Of a DNA stretch of 64,000 nt, positions 9,135 to 16,783 are shown piece by piece. The stretch is from NCBI GenBank assembly GCA_019262145.1, contig CP076745.1:1423093-1487092 (forward strand). The letters are read 5' to 3'. Within the stretch, counting starts at the first letter, position 1; every line of letters starts with the position of its first letter. Position numbers and translations under genes: made by a program. The notes beneath the pieces are model-generated. The model saw only the letters and a program-made list of their open reading frames with translations. It was not told the DNA's origin and made no database searches. Source of the stretch: Candidatus Methanogranum gryphiswaldense. Lineage in GTDB: Archaea > Thermoplasmatota > Thermoplasmata > Methanomassiliicoccales > Methanomethylophilaceae.

Positions 9135-9209
9135 GCAATAGGGTTAACAATAGACGATATTAAGAGTTTTCACATGAAAAGTTAAAAGGGATGTGAGCAT
9201 CAATACTTC

Positions 9210-10031
9210 ATGGACCCCATCATAGTGTTCGCACTCGTCATTGTGGGCATATTCGCCGGTGTGATAGGCGCGATGTTCGGGATGGGGGGAGGAATAATCT
9301 TTGTTCCTTTTTTGACGATAATCTTCGGTCTGTCCGCCAGCGAAGCCGTGGCTGTGAGTCTTGTCGGGATCGTAGCTTCATCAGTCGGTGCCGCATCTTC
9401 CTATGTGAAAGAAGGAAGATCCAACATCAGGCTTGGATTGCTGCTAGAGACCACGACCGTCATAGGTGCGATAATTGGTGCGCTGTTGGCCGGAATAATG
9501 TCCAATTGGATGCTCCTATGTGTTTTCTCGGCGATGCTCATCTACAGCGCCTTGCACATGTTGATCCACAAGGAGCATGTGGTCGAACCTGTTGAAGATG
9601 ACAACGGGCCTCTGGTCTTCCAATACGAAGATGAAAAAGGAGAATCACACAAGTACAAAGTGGATAACGTCAAGGGCGGACTTGCTGGATGCGCAGGCGC
9701 TGGAGTATTGGCCTCCATGACCGGCGTGGGTGGAGGTGCAATTAAAGTTCCTATAATGAACATATACATGCACGTACCGATAAAGATCGCAAGTGCGACA
9801 AGCAATTATATGATCGGGATAACGTCATTGTCCGGAGCGATAATCTTCTTCATGAACGGCGATGTGCTCCTCGATTATGCTGCAGGAATAGCGATAGGCG
9901 CCTTCATAGGTGCGTTGATAGGCGTGAAGGTCTCAGGTTGCATAAAGACGAGCTCCATGAGAAGTTATCTTGCGATCATCCTATTGATCGTGGCCGCCGT
10001 AGAACTCATGAAAGCAGGAGGGTTGCTATGA
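9210..10031 (+). CDS. TauE/SafE-family anion permease
   Basis: Membrane protein of 273 residues of the TauE/SafE (DUF81) family, which exports sulfite, sulfoacetate or related anions. It has two glycine-rich repeats typical of the family: IGAMFGMGGGIIFVPF near residues 20-35 and TGVGGGAIKVPIMN in the second half, each opening a bundle of about four helices. A charged cytoplasmic loop (around VEPVEDDNG) separates the halves. Its stop overlaps the start of the next gene (ATGA), which encodes the DUF1634 partner commonly found beside TauE. Substrate unknown. Confidence 0.88.
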   Translation: MDPIIVFALVIVGIFAGVIGAMFGMGGGIIFVPFLTIIFGLSASEAVAVSLVGIVASSVGAASSYVKEGRSNIRLGLLLETTTVIGAIIGALLAGIMSNWMLLCVFSAMLIYSALHMLIHKEHVVEPVEDDNGPLVFQYEDEKGESHKYKVDNVKGGLAGCAGAGVLASMTGVGGGAIKVPIMNIYMHVPIKIASATSNYMIGITSLSGAIIFFMNGDVLLDYAAGIAIGAFIGALIGVKVSGCIKTSSMRSYLAIILLIVAAVELMKAGGLL

Positions 10032-10297
10032 ATCCCTCGAAGACGACAGCCTTCGTACTAAGGCTCTTCGTCACTGTGGGAATAATAGTGATGGCTGTAG
10101 GACTTATACTTTCAGAACAGGAATACGGCAACACCGTACTTTGGAGCGGCATCCTAATATTGATCTGCGCACCGCTTTTCGGAATATTGACAACGCTGTT
10201 TTCCCTCATATCCGAGAAAGATTGGAAATGGGCGAAAGTGGCAATTGTACTGATAATAATCATTACGGCAGATGTCGTAATATCAATCCTTCTCTAA
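10028..10297 (+). CDS. DUF1634 small membrane protein
   Basis: 89 residues with three hydrophobic segments, matching the DUF1634 family. Its ATG overlaps the TauE/SafE stop (ATGA), so the two are translationally coupled; adjacency to DUF81 permeases is a known property of this family. Likely an accessory subunit of the permease (inference). The longer open frame back to 9938 lies inside the permease gene and is a shadow. Confidence 0.8.
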   Translation: MNPSKTTAFVLRLFVTVGIIVMAVGLILSEQEYGNTVLWSGILILICAPLFGILTTLFSLISEKDWKWAKVAIVLIIIITADVVISILL

Positions 10298-10337
10298 TAA
10301 ATATAAAGAGTGCCATACATTCAGAAAAGGGAGCATT

Positions 10338-10433
10338 ATGGATTTCTCAATAATTCAAATTGCCATAACTGCAGTTCTTATCTGCATCGCCGCCTATGCT
10401 CTGTTACGCGCCGTAAAAAGTGAAAGGGCGTGA
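10338..10433 (+). CDS. Tiny single-TM protein (31 aa)
   Basis: Short gene encoding an almost entirely hydrophobic N-terminal helix (residues about 4-24) followed by a charged tail ending AVKSERA. The ATG follows GGGAG with good spacing, and a TATA-like AATAAATATAAAG lies at about 10293-10305, so it appears to be expressed in its own right. The next gene begins four bases after its stop. Function unknown; the layout resembles small regulatory subunits of membrane complexes. Confidence 0.55.
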   Translation: MDFSIIQIAITAVLICIAAYALLRAVKSERA

Positions 10434-10437
10434 TCGG

Positions 10438-10713
10438 ATGGGACCCGAACTTATCTATGAGGACACCGAGTGCGGTGGTCGTTTCAAACTTATGCTTAAT
10501 GGTGCTGAGATAGGGTATGTCACATTCGTCAAACTATCTGAGAACATGATCGATCTCAACCATACGGTCGTCAAAAAAGATCATGAAGGACATGGTTACG
10601 GAAAACTGCTTGTGAACGCCGTGGTGGAAATGGCCAACAAAAAAGGCCTGATAATCATCCCAAGCTGCTCTTATGCAGAACACATCATGAAAAAGACCAA
10701 TGAAGATTTGTAA
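10438..10713 (+). CDS. GNAT-like N-acetyltransferase (YjdJ/NATD1 type)
   Basis: 91 residues of the small single-domain GNAT group (COG2388). The acetyl-CoA pyrophosphate-binding loop is in HEGHGYGKLLVNAVVEMA and the preceding strand reads MIDLNHTVV. The closing region, IIPSCSYAEHIM, is typical of this group (PxCxYA). ATG 10438 is preferred over an in-frame GTG at 10420 that overlaps the upstream 31-residue gene. Substrate unknown. Confidence 0.82.
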   Translation: MGPELIYEDTECGGRFKLMLNGAEIGYVTFVKLSENMIDLNHTVVKKDHEGHGYGKLLVNAVVEMANKKGLIIIPSCSYAEHIMKKTNEDL

Positions 10714-10801
10714 ATTCATATTTTAATGATGATTTGGTCAGATGATGTCCTTATGTTCGGACCAAAACGACCATATGGAAAACGCAGATAGAACATATGA
10801 G

Positions 10802-10885
10802 TGCAAGGGATGGGATTTGAACCCAAGAACCACTAAGGATTAGGCCCTGAACCTAACGTCGTTGACCAGGCTTGACTACCCTTGC
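10802..10885 (-). tRNA. tRNA-Leu (anticodon CAG)
   Basis: Class II tRNA of 84 bases. Acceptor stem GCAAGGG/CCCTTGC, anticodon stem TTAGG/CCTAA around loop TTCAGGG giving CAG, a long variable arm, and T-loop GGTTCAAATCC. Discriminator A73; CCA is not encoded. No intron. A TATA-like TTTTATTTA lies upstream on the minus strand. Confidence 0.93.
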
Positions 10886-10977
10886 AACCGGTACGCCTAT
10901 TGCGTCATTGTAAATAAAAGTGATTGTGCATACCAGTCTCCTGATATGCAATGTTTGAAAATTCAGTACAGGCCTGA

Positions 10978-11196
10978 TTAGGCTTTCATGATCTTCATCC
11001 ATCCACCAGACTCGTAGATAGCAAGACCCCTTTTCTTGATTATAGTCTCGAATTCGACCCAGTCGATAACATCGAGCCTGTTGTTCTTCCCTTTCGTGAA
11101 CTGCACACCGCTGGTACCCTTGACCTTACCGGGCTTGAGTCCTTTGTTGTTCGCGATCGTCTTTGCTTTTGCGATATCGATCTTTTCCATGACCAT
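10978..11196 (-). CDS. Small basic conserved-looking protein (72 aa)
   Basis: 72-residue Lys-rich protein of unknown function. The first half (about residues 8-35) is basic with the rhythm LKPGKVKGTSGVQFTKGK, followed by a more acidic segment around VIDWVEFETI and a closing GGWMKIMKA. ATG 11196 follows a strong GAGGGAGG ribosome-binding site. A TATA-like ATTTAAATAT lies near 11245-11260. Size and charge suggest nucleic-acid binding, but I recognise no family. Confidence 0.65.
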   Translation of the reverse strand: MVMEKIDIAKAKTIANNKGLKPGKVKGTSGVQFTKGKNNRLDVIDWVEFETIIKKRGLAIYESGGWMKIMKA

Positions 11197-11378
11197 CTTT
11201 TTCCCTCCCTCATGCGCCAGGCATGCTGAATGAAATATCCAGATGTTCAATATTTAAATGTTGTCCGAAAAACTGGCCATTCACAGCCATTTTTAAAAAT
11301 TTTTTACATACAAAGGATAGCCAGGGAAGAACATTCTAATGACAAATAATATCAAGACGATAACCTCTATCTAACCCT

Positions 11379-12722
11379 ATGGGAGAAGAACCGGTCCTCG
11401 ACCTAAACTCTGCTCGGAATATGTCAATGAGCCCAGAGGAGGTCTTGAAATTCGGAAAGGTATTCGGAAAATTAGGAATATCTGTCGTTATCGGTAGAGA
11501 CTGCAATCCTGGCAGCATGATGATGATGAATGCGTTCGTAGCTGGGATGCTGTCGGTCGGTACCGAGATATGGGACGCGGGCATCATGCCTACGCCCGCG
11601 ATCGCATTTGCATCGAAAAACTTCGATTTCTTCGTAATGGTCGGAACACCGGACAGAACAGGCGACCTTCCTAAGGGAAAGATATACAATAAAGACGGAT
11701 CGCCATTGGATAGGGATTCCCTGAGGGACATCATAAGAAGATACAACGACAATGATTTTCAATTGCAGCCCTACAACAAAACGGGAACCATACATCAAAT
11801 GAACATGATCGCACAAAATTACATCGAGTACATATCTGCCTCTCACAACGGACGCAGAGCCCCCATAATACTGGATTGCGGATGCGGAAGTACATCCCTA
11901 TGTGCTCCACATGTACTTGCGAAGATAGGATGCGACCTTATATCCATCAATGCCCAAATAGACGGAGATTTCAGACCCAGGCCTCCTGGAATATCCAACA
12001 CCGATATTGCTAGCACGAATGAGATCGTAGCATCCAACACAGGAAGCATCGGTATAGCCCTTAACGGAGACGGAACTCATCTGGCCCTGATAGACGAAGC
12101 AGGACGGTATGTCTCCCTGGAAGAAATGCTCGCACTCGTTTTGCTGCATACCAAGCCCTCTGTGCTGGTCCTACCTGTGGATATGTCGGCCGTGATAGAC
12201 GACGCGTTCTATGGTACACTCGATGTTAACCCGAATTTAAAAAATGCAGCCTCACACAAAATAATCAGGACCGATGGAACATTGGAATCCACCACGAAAG
12301 CCCTCAAAGAAGAGGGGTCCGGGATCGGCGTGACGAATGACGGAGCGTTCATATTCTCTGAATCCTCGCTATGTCCAGATGCGATACACACCAGCATAAT
12401 CATCTCCGAGATCGCCAGCAAGAACAGTATAAGAGATATAATCTCATCACTTCCTAAATACGTGATCGTGAATGACGTCATACATTTCTCAGGAAATCGT
12501 GAGGTTTTCACCAAAAAAATAAACGATAAGCTTACCAGCATCGAATCCAAGAGTGTCTTCGCCATCAAAGGTTGGAGAGTGGAGATGAGGAACGGATGGT
12601 TCACGATATCCTTCAACGAGGACATCCCCGATTACATTAACCTCGTATCAGAATCCAGGGACAAGGCCTATGCCATCACCATGATGGAAATGGCAAAGAG
12701 CCTGGTCTTCAGATGCGTCTGA
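11379..12722 (+). CDS. Phosphohexomutase-family protein with altered catalytic loops
   Basis: 447 residues with the overall plan of archaeal phosphomannomutase/phosphoglucosamine mutase: an N-terminal domain with VVIGRDCNPGSMM near residues 36-48, a central domain around NGDGTHLALIDEAG, and further domains to the C-terminus. Key motifs are not canonical. The phosphoserine loop TASHNP is replaced by VGTPDRTGD (residues ~88-96), and the metal-binding DGDxDR is replaced by NGDGTH. An active mutase would need both, so this looks like a repurposed or inactive paralogue. It is convergent with the JAMM gene, with the two stops adjacent. Confidence 0.72.
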   Translation: MGEEPVLDLNSARNMSMSPEEVLKFGKVFGKLGISVVIGRDCNPGSMMMMNAFVAGMLSVGTEIWDAGIMPTPAIAFASKNFDFFVMVGTPDRTGDLPKGKIYNKDGSPLDRDSLRDIIRRYNDNDFQLQPYNKTGTIHQMNMIAQNYIEYISASHNGRRAPIILDCGCGSTSLCAPHVLAKIGCDLISINAQIDGDFRPRPPGISNTDIASTNEIVASNTGSIGIALNGDGTHLALIDEAGRYVSLEEMLALVLLHTKPSVLVLPVDMSAVIDDAFYGTLDVNPNLKNAASHKIIRTDGTLESTTKALKEEGSGIGVTNDGAFIFSESSLCPDAIHTSIIISEIASKNSIRDIISSLPKYVIVNDVIHFSGNREVFTKKINDKLTSIESKSVFAIKGWRVEMRNGWFTISFNEDIPDYINLVSESRDKAYAITMMEMAKSLVFRCV

Positions 12723-13097
12723 TCAGAAAACCACTTCGAGCTTGACTTCCTCACCGTTCGAATTGTAGGCTCTCCAACTCTTCCTGTCGTAAGGCTGACA
12801 GGTGATGAAATGGACACCTCCCATCTGACTGAAGAACGTAAGGTCCGCATTGGAAGGTTGATTGGAGAACCCTGGATGCGAATGCGCACTACCTGATCTA
12901 CTGTAATCTATCGGTGTCATCCACTCGTTGATGAAACTGTGACTTTCTCCGAAAATGGATCCGGGCACAAGCAACATTTCTGTAACCACGCCTTCCTCCG
13001 CCCTATGATAACAGATGAATTCGTCAGGATAGGTGGATTTTGCGGATTCGTTGAAACCATCAATGAAATCGACGCTTACTCCGTATAATTTCTTCAT
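12723..13097 (-). CDS. JAMM/MPN-domain metalloprotease-like protein
   Basis: 124 residues. A complete JAMM zinc motif is present: HSHP followed by GFSNQP and SNAD, that is HxH-x7-SxxD, near residues 73-86, with the usual acidic residue possible in the N-terminal half. Relatives cleave ubiquitin-like modifiers (SAMPs) or small-molecule conjugates. The ATG overlaps the stop of the upstream NAD kinase fusion (ATGA), so the two are translationally coupled. The protein is minimal in length, with no extra domain. Whether it is a desampylase or another isopeptidase cannot be told from sequence. Confidence 0.78.
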   Translation of the reverse strand: MKKLYGVSVDFIDGFNESAKSTYPDEFICYHRAEEGVVTEMLLVPGSIFGESHSFINEWMTPIDYSRSGSAHSHPGFSNQPSNADLTFFSQMGGVHFITCQPYDRKSWRAYNSNGEEVKLEVVF

Positions 13098-14701
13098 ATC
13101 GTGTTCACCAGCTTCTCACGTACACGCCTATAGAACTCTGTATTGAATCTTATGAATCTTGACTTACGGCCGGATGCACTTATGTCTATGGAGGATCTGC
13201 CTGCCATCTGGAACTCCTCCTGACCATCTGTTACGATGAGACATCCCTTGTCCATGATGGATTCCACCGTGACCTTCGCCCCCAACGGTACCACGAATGG
13301 TCTGGATGCGAACTTGTAAGCGGCCATTGGAACTATTACCATGCCGTTGACATTTGGATCGATTATCGGGGCACCGAGGCTCATCGCATAACAGGTGGAA
13401 CCTGTTGGTGTGGAAACGATTATCCCGTCCGCACGTACCTCTGTCATCAAGTTATCGTTCACGTAGACCTTGAAATGCCTTATCTTGGCAATAGAATCGG
13501 TGTGGACCACGACCTCATTGACAGCATCTGCAAGATCCATACCGTTATAACGCGCCACGACCCTGGTTCTATCCTCTATGGTATATTCTCCGCGACGAAG
13601 CTTTGCGATCCCGTCCTCTATATCTTTGACATCTATCTCTGCAAGGAAACCTACGCCTCCGGCATTGATGCCGATCAAAGGCGCAGTATTATTGTTGAGC
13701 GCCCTTAGAATGGTCCCATCACCTCCGATGGTGATGATTATGTCCACTTTCATCTCACAGATCGGACATCCTTTTATCCCGAATTCCTTGGCGATGGCAT
13801 CATCCAAGATTATATCTTCACCGTCGAGCGCGTTCATCACACGTTTTGTATATTCCTTGACGGTCGGTATGTTGATATTGGCACTTATTCCGTATCTGGC
13901 CTTTTCCTTGGGACTTTCCTTTCTCATTATGAAATCGTAAACTTTCCTGTCGCCGAATGCGATGAAATTCGAACGTATCTCCAAATCGAACGGCATATTC
14001 AAAGGATTTCCCTGAAGGTCCATGACCTCCCCTCCCGCTTCTTTGAGCAGAAGATAACTGGCAGCGATGTCGACGACCCTTATGGCGCGGGTGTACTTCT
14101 CGGAATACATCATGTACCCATCCGCCTGTCCTTCCGCAACGAGTTCCATCTCCAAGGATGCACATCCGTATGAACGTGAGGACTTGACCCTCTTGACCAA
14201 TGCAAAACTGTCAGGATGGGCCCCGTTGCCGAGATATATCATCATGAACAGGTCGTCCATGTCGGAATTCTTCTTGGCTTTTATAGGGAGGCCGTTCTTG
14301 AACGCACCTTTTCCCTTCTCTGCGGTCATAACATCACCGGTAACAAGATTCTTGAGATACGCTGTGTGTATGCCCCTCAGATCATTCTTGCCTATGGCCA
14401 TGGATATTGTGAACAGAGGGACCCCTGCCACTGCGTTGGATGTCCCGTCGATGGGATCTAGGACCATTGTCTCCTCCGCACCGTTGTCGACATAGCCTAT
14501 CTCCTCACTGAGGACGTTCAGAGGTATGTTGTTCCTCGTGATGTAGTCCAAGACCGTGTTCTCTGCTATCTTGTCTATCTGAGATGTGTCCGTGCCGTCG
14601 GCCCCCATCCCCAAACAGTATCCCTTTTCGCAGGATGGGATCTTTGCGATTGCCTCCCCGACAGCATCCGCGATGCAGGCGAGGGTCTCCATGAGTGTCA
14701 T
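13094..14701 (-). CDS. Bifunctional IMPase-family phosphatase / NAD kinase fusion
   Basis: About 535 residues with two enzymes in one chain. The N-terminal ~260 residues are an inositol-monophosphatase/FBPase-type phosphatase with the metal motif LDPIDGTSNA and the second acidic motif VVDIAASYLLLKEAGG. The C-terminal part is an NAD kinase with IITIGGDGTILRALN and the PTGSTCYAMSLGAPI substrate loop. The same fusion is known in methanogens (e.g. MJ0917), where it acts as NADP phosphatase/NAD kinase. Start taken as ATG 14701, with ATG 14692 equally possible; the frame is open to 14776 without good coding character. Its stop overlaps the JAMM gene start. Confidence 0.9.
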   Translation of the reverse strand: MTLMETLACIADAVGEAIAKIPSCEKGYCLGMGADGTDTSQIDKIAENTVLDYITRNNIPLNVLSEEIGYVDNGAEETMVLDPIDGTSNAVAGVPLFTISMAIGKNDLRGIHTAYLKNLVTGDVMTAEKGKGAFKNGLPIKAKKNSDMDDLFMMIYLGNGAHPDSFALVKRVKSSRSYGCASLEMELVAEGQADGYMMYSEKYTRAIRVVDIAASYLLLKEAGGEVMDLQGNPLNMPFDLEIRSNFIAFGDRKVYDFIMRKESPKEKARYGISANINIPTVKEYTKRVMNALDGEDIILDDAIAKEFGIKGCPICEMKVDIIITIGGDGTILRALNNNTAPLIGINAGGVGFLAEIDVKDIEDGIAKLRRGEYTIEDRTRVVARYNGMDLADAVNEVVVHTDSIAKIRHFKVYVNDNLMTEVRADGIIVSTPTGSTCYAMSLGAPIIDPNVNGMVIVPMAAYKFASRPFVVPLGAKVTVESIMDKGCLIVTDGQEEFQMAGRSSIDISASGRKSRFIRFNTEFYRRVREKLVNTI

Positions 14702-14786
14702 GATGAGCACATATAGCGTACCCTCGCTTTTTAGGATTTTGTAAGCAAAACAATTGTTGTTATATCCGGATGGCATCCTGGATCAC

Positions 14787-15446
14787 ATGCAGCCTTTGGA
14801 CGGGACCGATGAGACCGTGTTCTCGGAACGCGGCAGGATCTATACTCTCTCAGCGGACCCTGGCAACAGGGTCTACGGAGAGAGGCTGACGACCGTCAGA
14901 GGCAAAGAATACAGAGAATGGTCCCCTCAAAGAAGCAAACTTTCTGCCTATATCACCAACGGCGGCAAGGAATTCCCATTCACCAAGAGCAGCAAGGTCC
15001 TATACTTGGGAGCGTCAAGCGGCACGACCCCCTCCCATGTATCGGATATCGTATCCGAAGGAAAGGTCTACTGCGTGGAATTCGCCCCTAGGATGTTCAG
15101 GGACCTAGTCGGAACATGCGACCGCAGACCGAACATGATACCTATCCTCGCGGATGCCACGAACCCATCGGAATACCAATTCATGATAGACACCGTAGAT
15201 ATCGTCTATGCGGATGTAGCTCAAAAGAATCAAGCGGACATAATAGCGAACAACCTTGATCAGTTCAACGCCAAGAACGGCATGGTGGCAATAAAGGCCA
15301 GATCGGAGGATGTGACCTCGGACCCTAGAACGATATTCAAGATCGCCGAGGAAAGACTCAAAAACAGAGGATTCCGGATATTGGACTCGAGAAGTCTGGA
15401 ACCTTTCGAGAATTCCCACCAGATGATCGTGTTCAGGAAGGATTGA
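14787..15446 (+). CDS. flpA: Fibrillarin-like rRNA/tRNA 2'-O-methyltransferase
   Basis: SAM-dependent methyltransferase of 219 residues, the catalytic subunit of archaeal C/D box ribonucleoproteins that places 2'-O-methyl groups on rRNA and tRNA. Visible motifs: EWSPQRSKLSAYI, the SAM-binding VLYLGASSGTTPSHVSD, YCVEFAPRMFRDL and DIVYADVAQKNQ. The catalytic K-D-K/H residues fit MVAIKARSED and ENSHQMI. ATG 14787 is used; an open frame from TTG 14754 adds only 11 unlikely residues. The usual partner Nop5 is not adjacent here. Its TGA abuts the ATG of the Nudix gene. Confidence 0.95.
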   Translation: MQPLDGTDETVFSERGRIYTLSADPGNRVYGERLTTVRGKEYREWSPQRSKLSAYITNGGKEFPFTKSSKVLYLGASSGTTPSHVSDIVSEGKVYCVEFAPRMFRDLVGTCDRRPNMIPILADATNPSEYQFMIDTVDIVYADVAQKNQADIIANNLDQFNAKNGMVAIKARSEDVTSDPRTIFKIAEERLKNRGFRILDSRSLEPFENSHQMIVFRKD

Positions 15447-15797
15447 ATGACGAAAAGGACCGTGTATTCCGTAGCCTTCAAAGACGAAAAATTCCTGATG
15501 GTCTACCACCCTAAAAGAAAAGGTTGGGAGATGCCAGGTGGAAGTGTGGAGAACGGCGAGACCGTAGAAGAGGCCGCAAAAAGAGAATTCCTCGAAGAAT
15601 CTGGATATTCCATAGAGATCGTTAGAACAAGGGATCTTGGACCTTGCGATGTCTGTGCCTGCAGACTCCTGAACAAGGTAACGGACGAATGCGAGATGGC
15701 ATCAGAACTTTTCACTGAGATACCTTCAGAACTCTCCTTCGATAGGTCAGAATACGAAGAGACCATACCCTGGGCAAGGTCCGTCCTAAAGGAGTAA
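15447..15797 (+). CDS. Nudix hydrolase
   Basis: 116-residue Nudix protein with a complete catalytic box from residue ~31: GGSVENGE, then REFLEESGY (consensus Gx5Ex7REuxEExGu). Such enzymes hydrolyse nucleoside diphosphates linked to another moiety. The start codon directly follows the fibrillarin stop, so the two are co-transcribed. Substrate cannot be inferred. Confidence 0.9.
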   Translation: MTKRTVYSVAFKDEKFLMVYHPKRKGWEMPGGSVENGETVEEAAKREFLEESGYSIEIVRTRDLGPCDVCACRLLNKVTDECEMASELFTEIPSELSFDRSEYEETIPWARSVLKE

Positions 15798-15831
15798 ATA
15801 CGCATAATATATCACGTATTTTGGAGATAAC

Positions 15832-16233
15832 ATGGTATTCTGTCCCAACTGCGGAGCAAACAACGATACCGGTTCGAAATACTGTGCCGTGTGCGGAAAG
15901 GAATTCCCCAATCAAAATGCGGGATTCAATCCTTCCGACACCACAAGAAGCGATCCCAATTCGTGTTGCAACACGAAATACGAAGAAAAGAGCATGGCCT
16001 TGGCGGTGTTCTTCAGCATCCTATTGCCTGGACTTGGAGTGATATATGTAGGGAAGACCACCGAAGGATTGATGATGTTAATCCTCGCAGTATTGTGTCT
16101 AATCTTAGGATTCTTCTTCGTATTGCCCTGGTTCGGTTGCGTTGTGATCTGGCTAGTATCTCTGGTATACACGGCAGTGAAAGCCGGCGAATATAACAAC
16201 AAACTAAGCAGCACAGGTCAGCCACCCTGGTGA
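15832..16233 (+). CDS. Zinc-ribbon TM2-domain membrane protein
   Basis: 133 residues. An N-terminal zinc ribbon (CPNCGANN...YCAVCGKEF, residues 4-25) is followed by a flexible linker and two or three hydrophobic segments matching TM2-type domains: ALAVFFSILLPGLGVIYVG and LILGFFFVLPWFGCVVIW. The short C-terminal tail ends QPPW. A TATA-like stretch and GGAGATAAC precede the ATG. Function unknown; the zinc ribbon presumably faces the cytoplasm. Confidence 0.8.
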   Translation: MVFCPNCGANNDTGSKYCAVCGKEFPNQNAGFNPSDTTRSDPNSCCNTKYEEKSMALAVFFSILLPGLGVIYVGKTTEGLMMLILAVLCLILGFFFVLPWFGCVVIWLVSLVYTAVKAGEYNNKLSSTGQPPW

Positions 16234-16321
16234 TACTAGTATAAAAGTGAACCTTTTAATACTCGGTATCATTTGGTATGCTCAAGCCTCGCCGCCTATA
16301 TAATGATCGGAGAATCAACAT

Positions 16322-16777
16322 ATGGCAAGAATGCAAACAAGAAGAAAAGGTAAGTCTTGCTCAAGACGCCCCATGATCAGCGAAAACCCAGCTTGGGTAC
16401 CCCTCAACGCCACCGAAATCGAGGAGCTCACTGAGAAGTTCGCCAAAGAAGGAATGGTGTCTGCTAAAATCGGACTCGTTCTCAGAGACCAGTATGGAGT
16501 TCCCAATGTCAGATTGGCAACTGGAAAGAACCTAACTGAGATCATGGAGGAAAGAGGAGTTTTATCTTCCCTGCCAGAGGATCTCGCGAACCTCATGAGA
16601 CGCGCCATCGACCTTAATGTTCACGTAAAAGAGCACAAGGGAGATTACGCCAACAAAAGAGGACTCGAGTTGATCGAAGCTAGGATCAGAAGGCTTGAAC
16701 GCTACTACAAAAAGAATGGCGTCATACCGAAGACCTGGAAATATTCGCTCAACAACGCAGAGCTAATGCTTAAGTGA
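16322..16777 (+). CDS. rps15: 30S ribosomal protein S15
   Basis: 151-residue archaeal S15, a primary binder of the central domain of 16S rRNA. The archaeal N-terminal extension (RRKGKSCSRRP) and the S15 core are clear: LRDQYGVPNVRLATGK, LNVHVKEHKGDYANKRGLE and RRLERYYKKNGVIP. A TATA-like CTTTTAATACT lies upstream near 16250-16260. It is followed after six bases by the DHH nuclease, a gene order conserved in many archaea. Confidence 0.96.
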   Translation: MARMQTRRKGKSCSRRPMISENPAWVPLNATEIEELTEKFAKEGMVSAKIGLVLRDQYGVPNVRLATGKNLTEIMEERGVLSSLPEDLANLMRRAIDLNVHVKEHKGDYANKRGLELIEARIRRLERYYKKNGVIPKTWKYSLNNAELMLK

Positions 16778-16783
16778 GAAATT

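Noticed and set aside
10938-11250. 18-codon N-terminal extension of the 72-residue basic protein
   Set aside because: It covers the GAGGGAGG ribosome-binding site and reaches the TATA box region; ATG 11196 is better.
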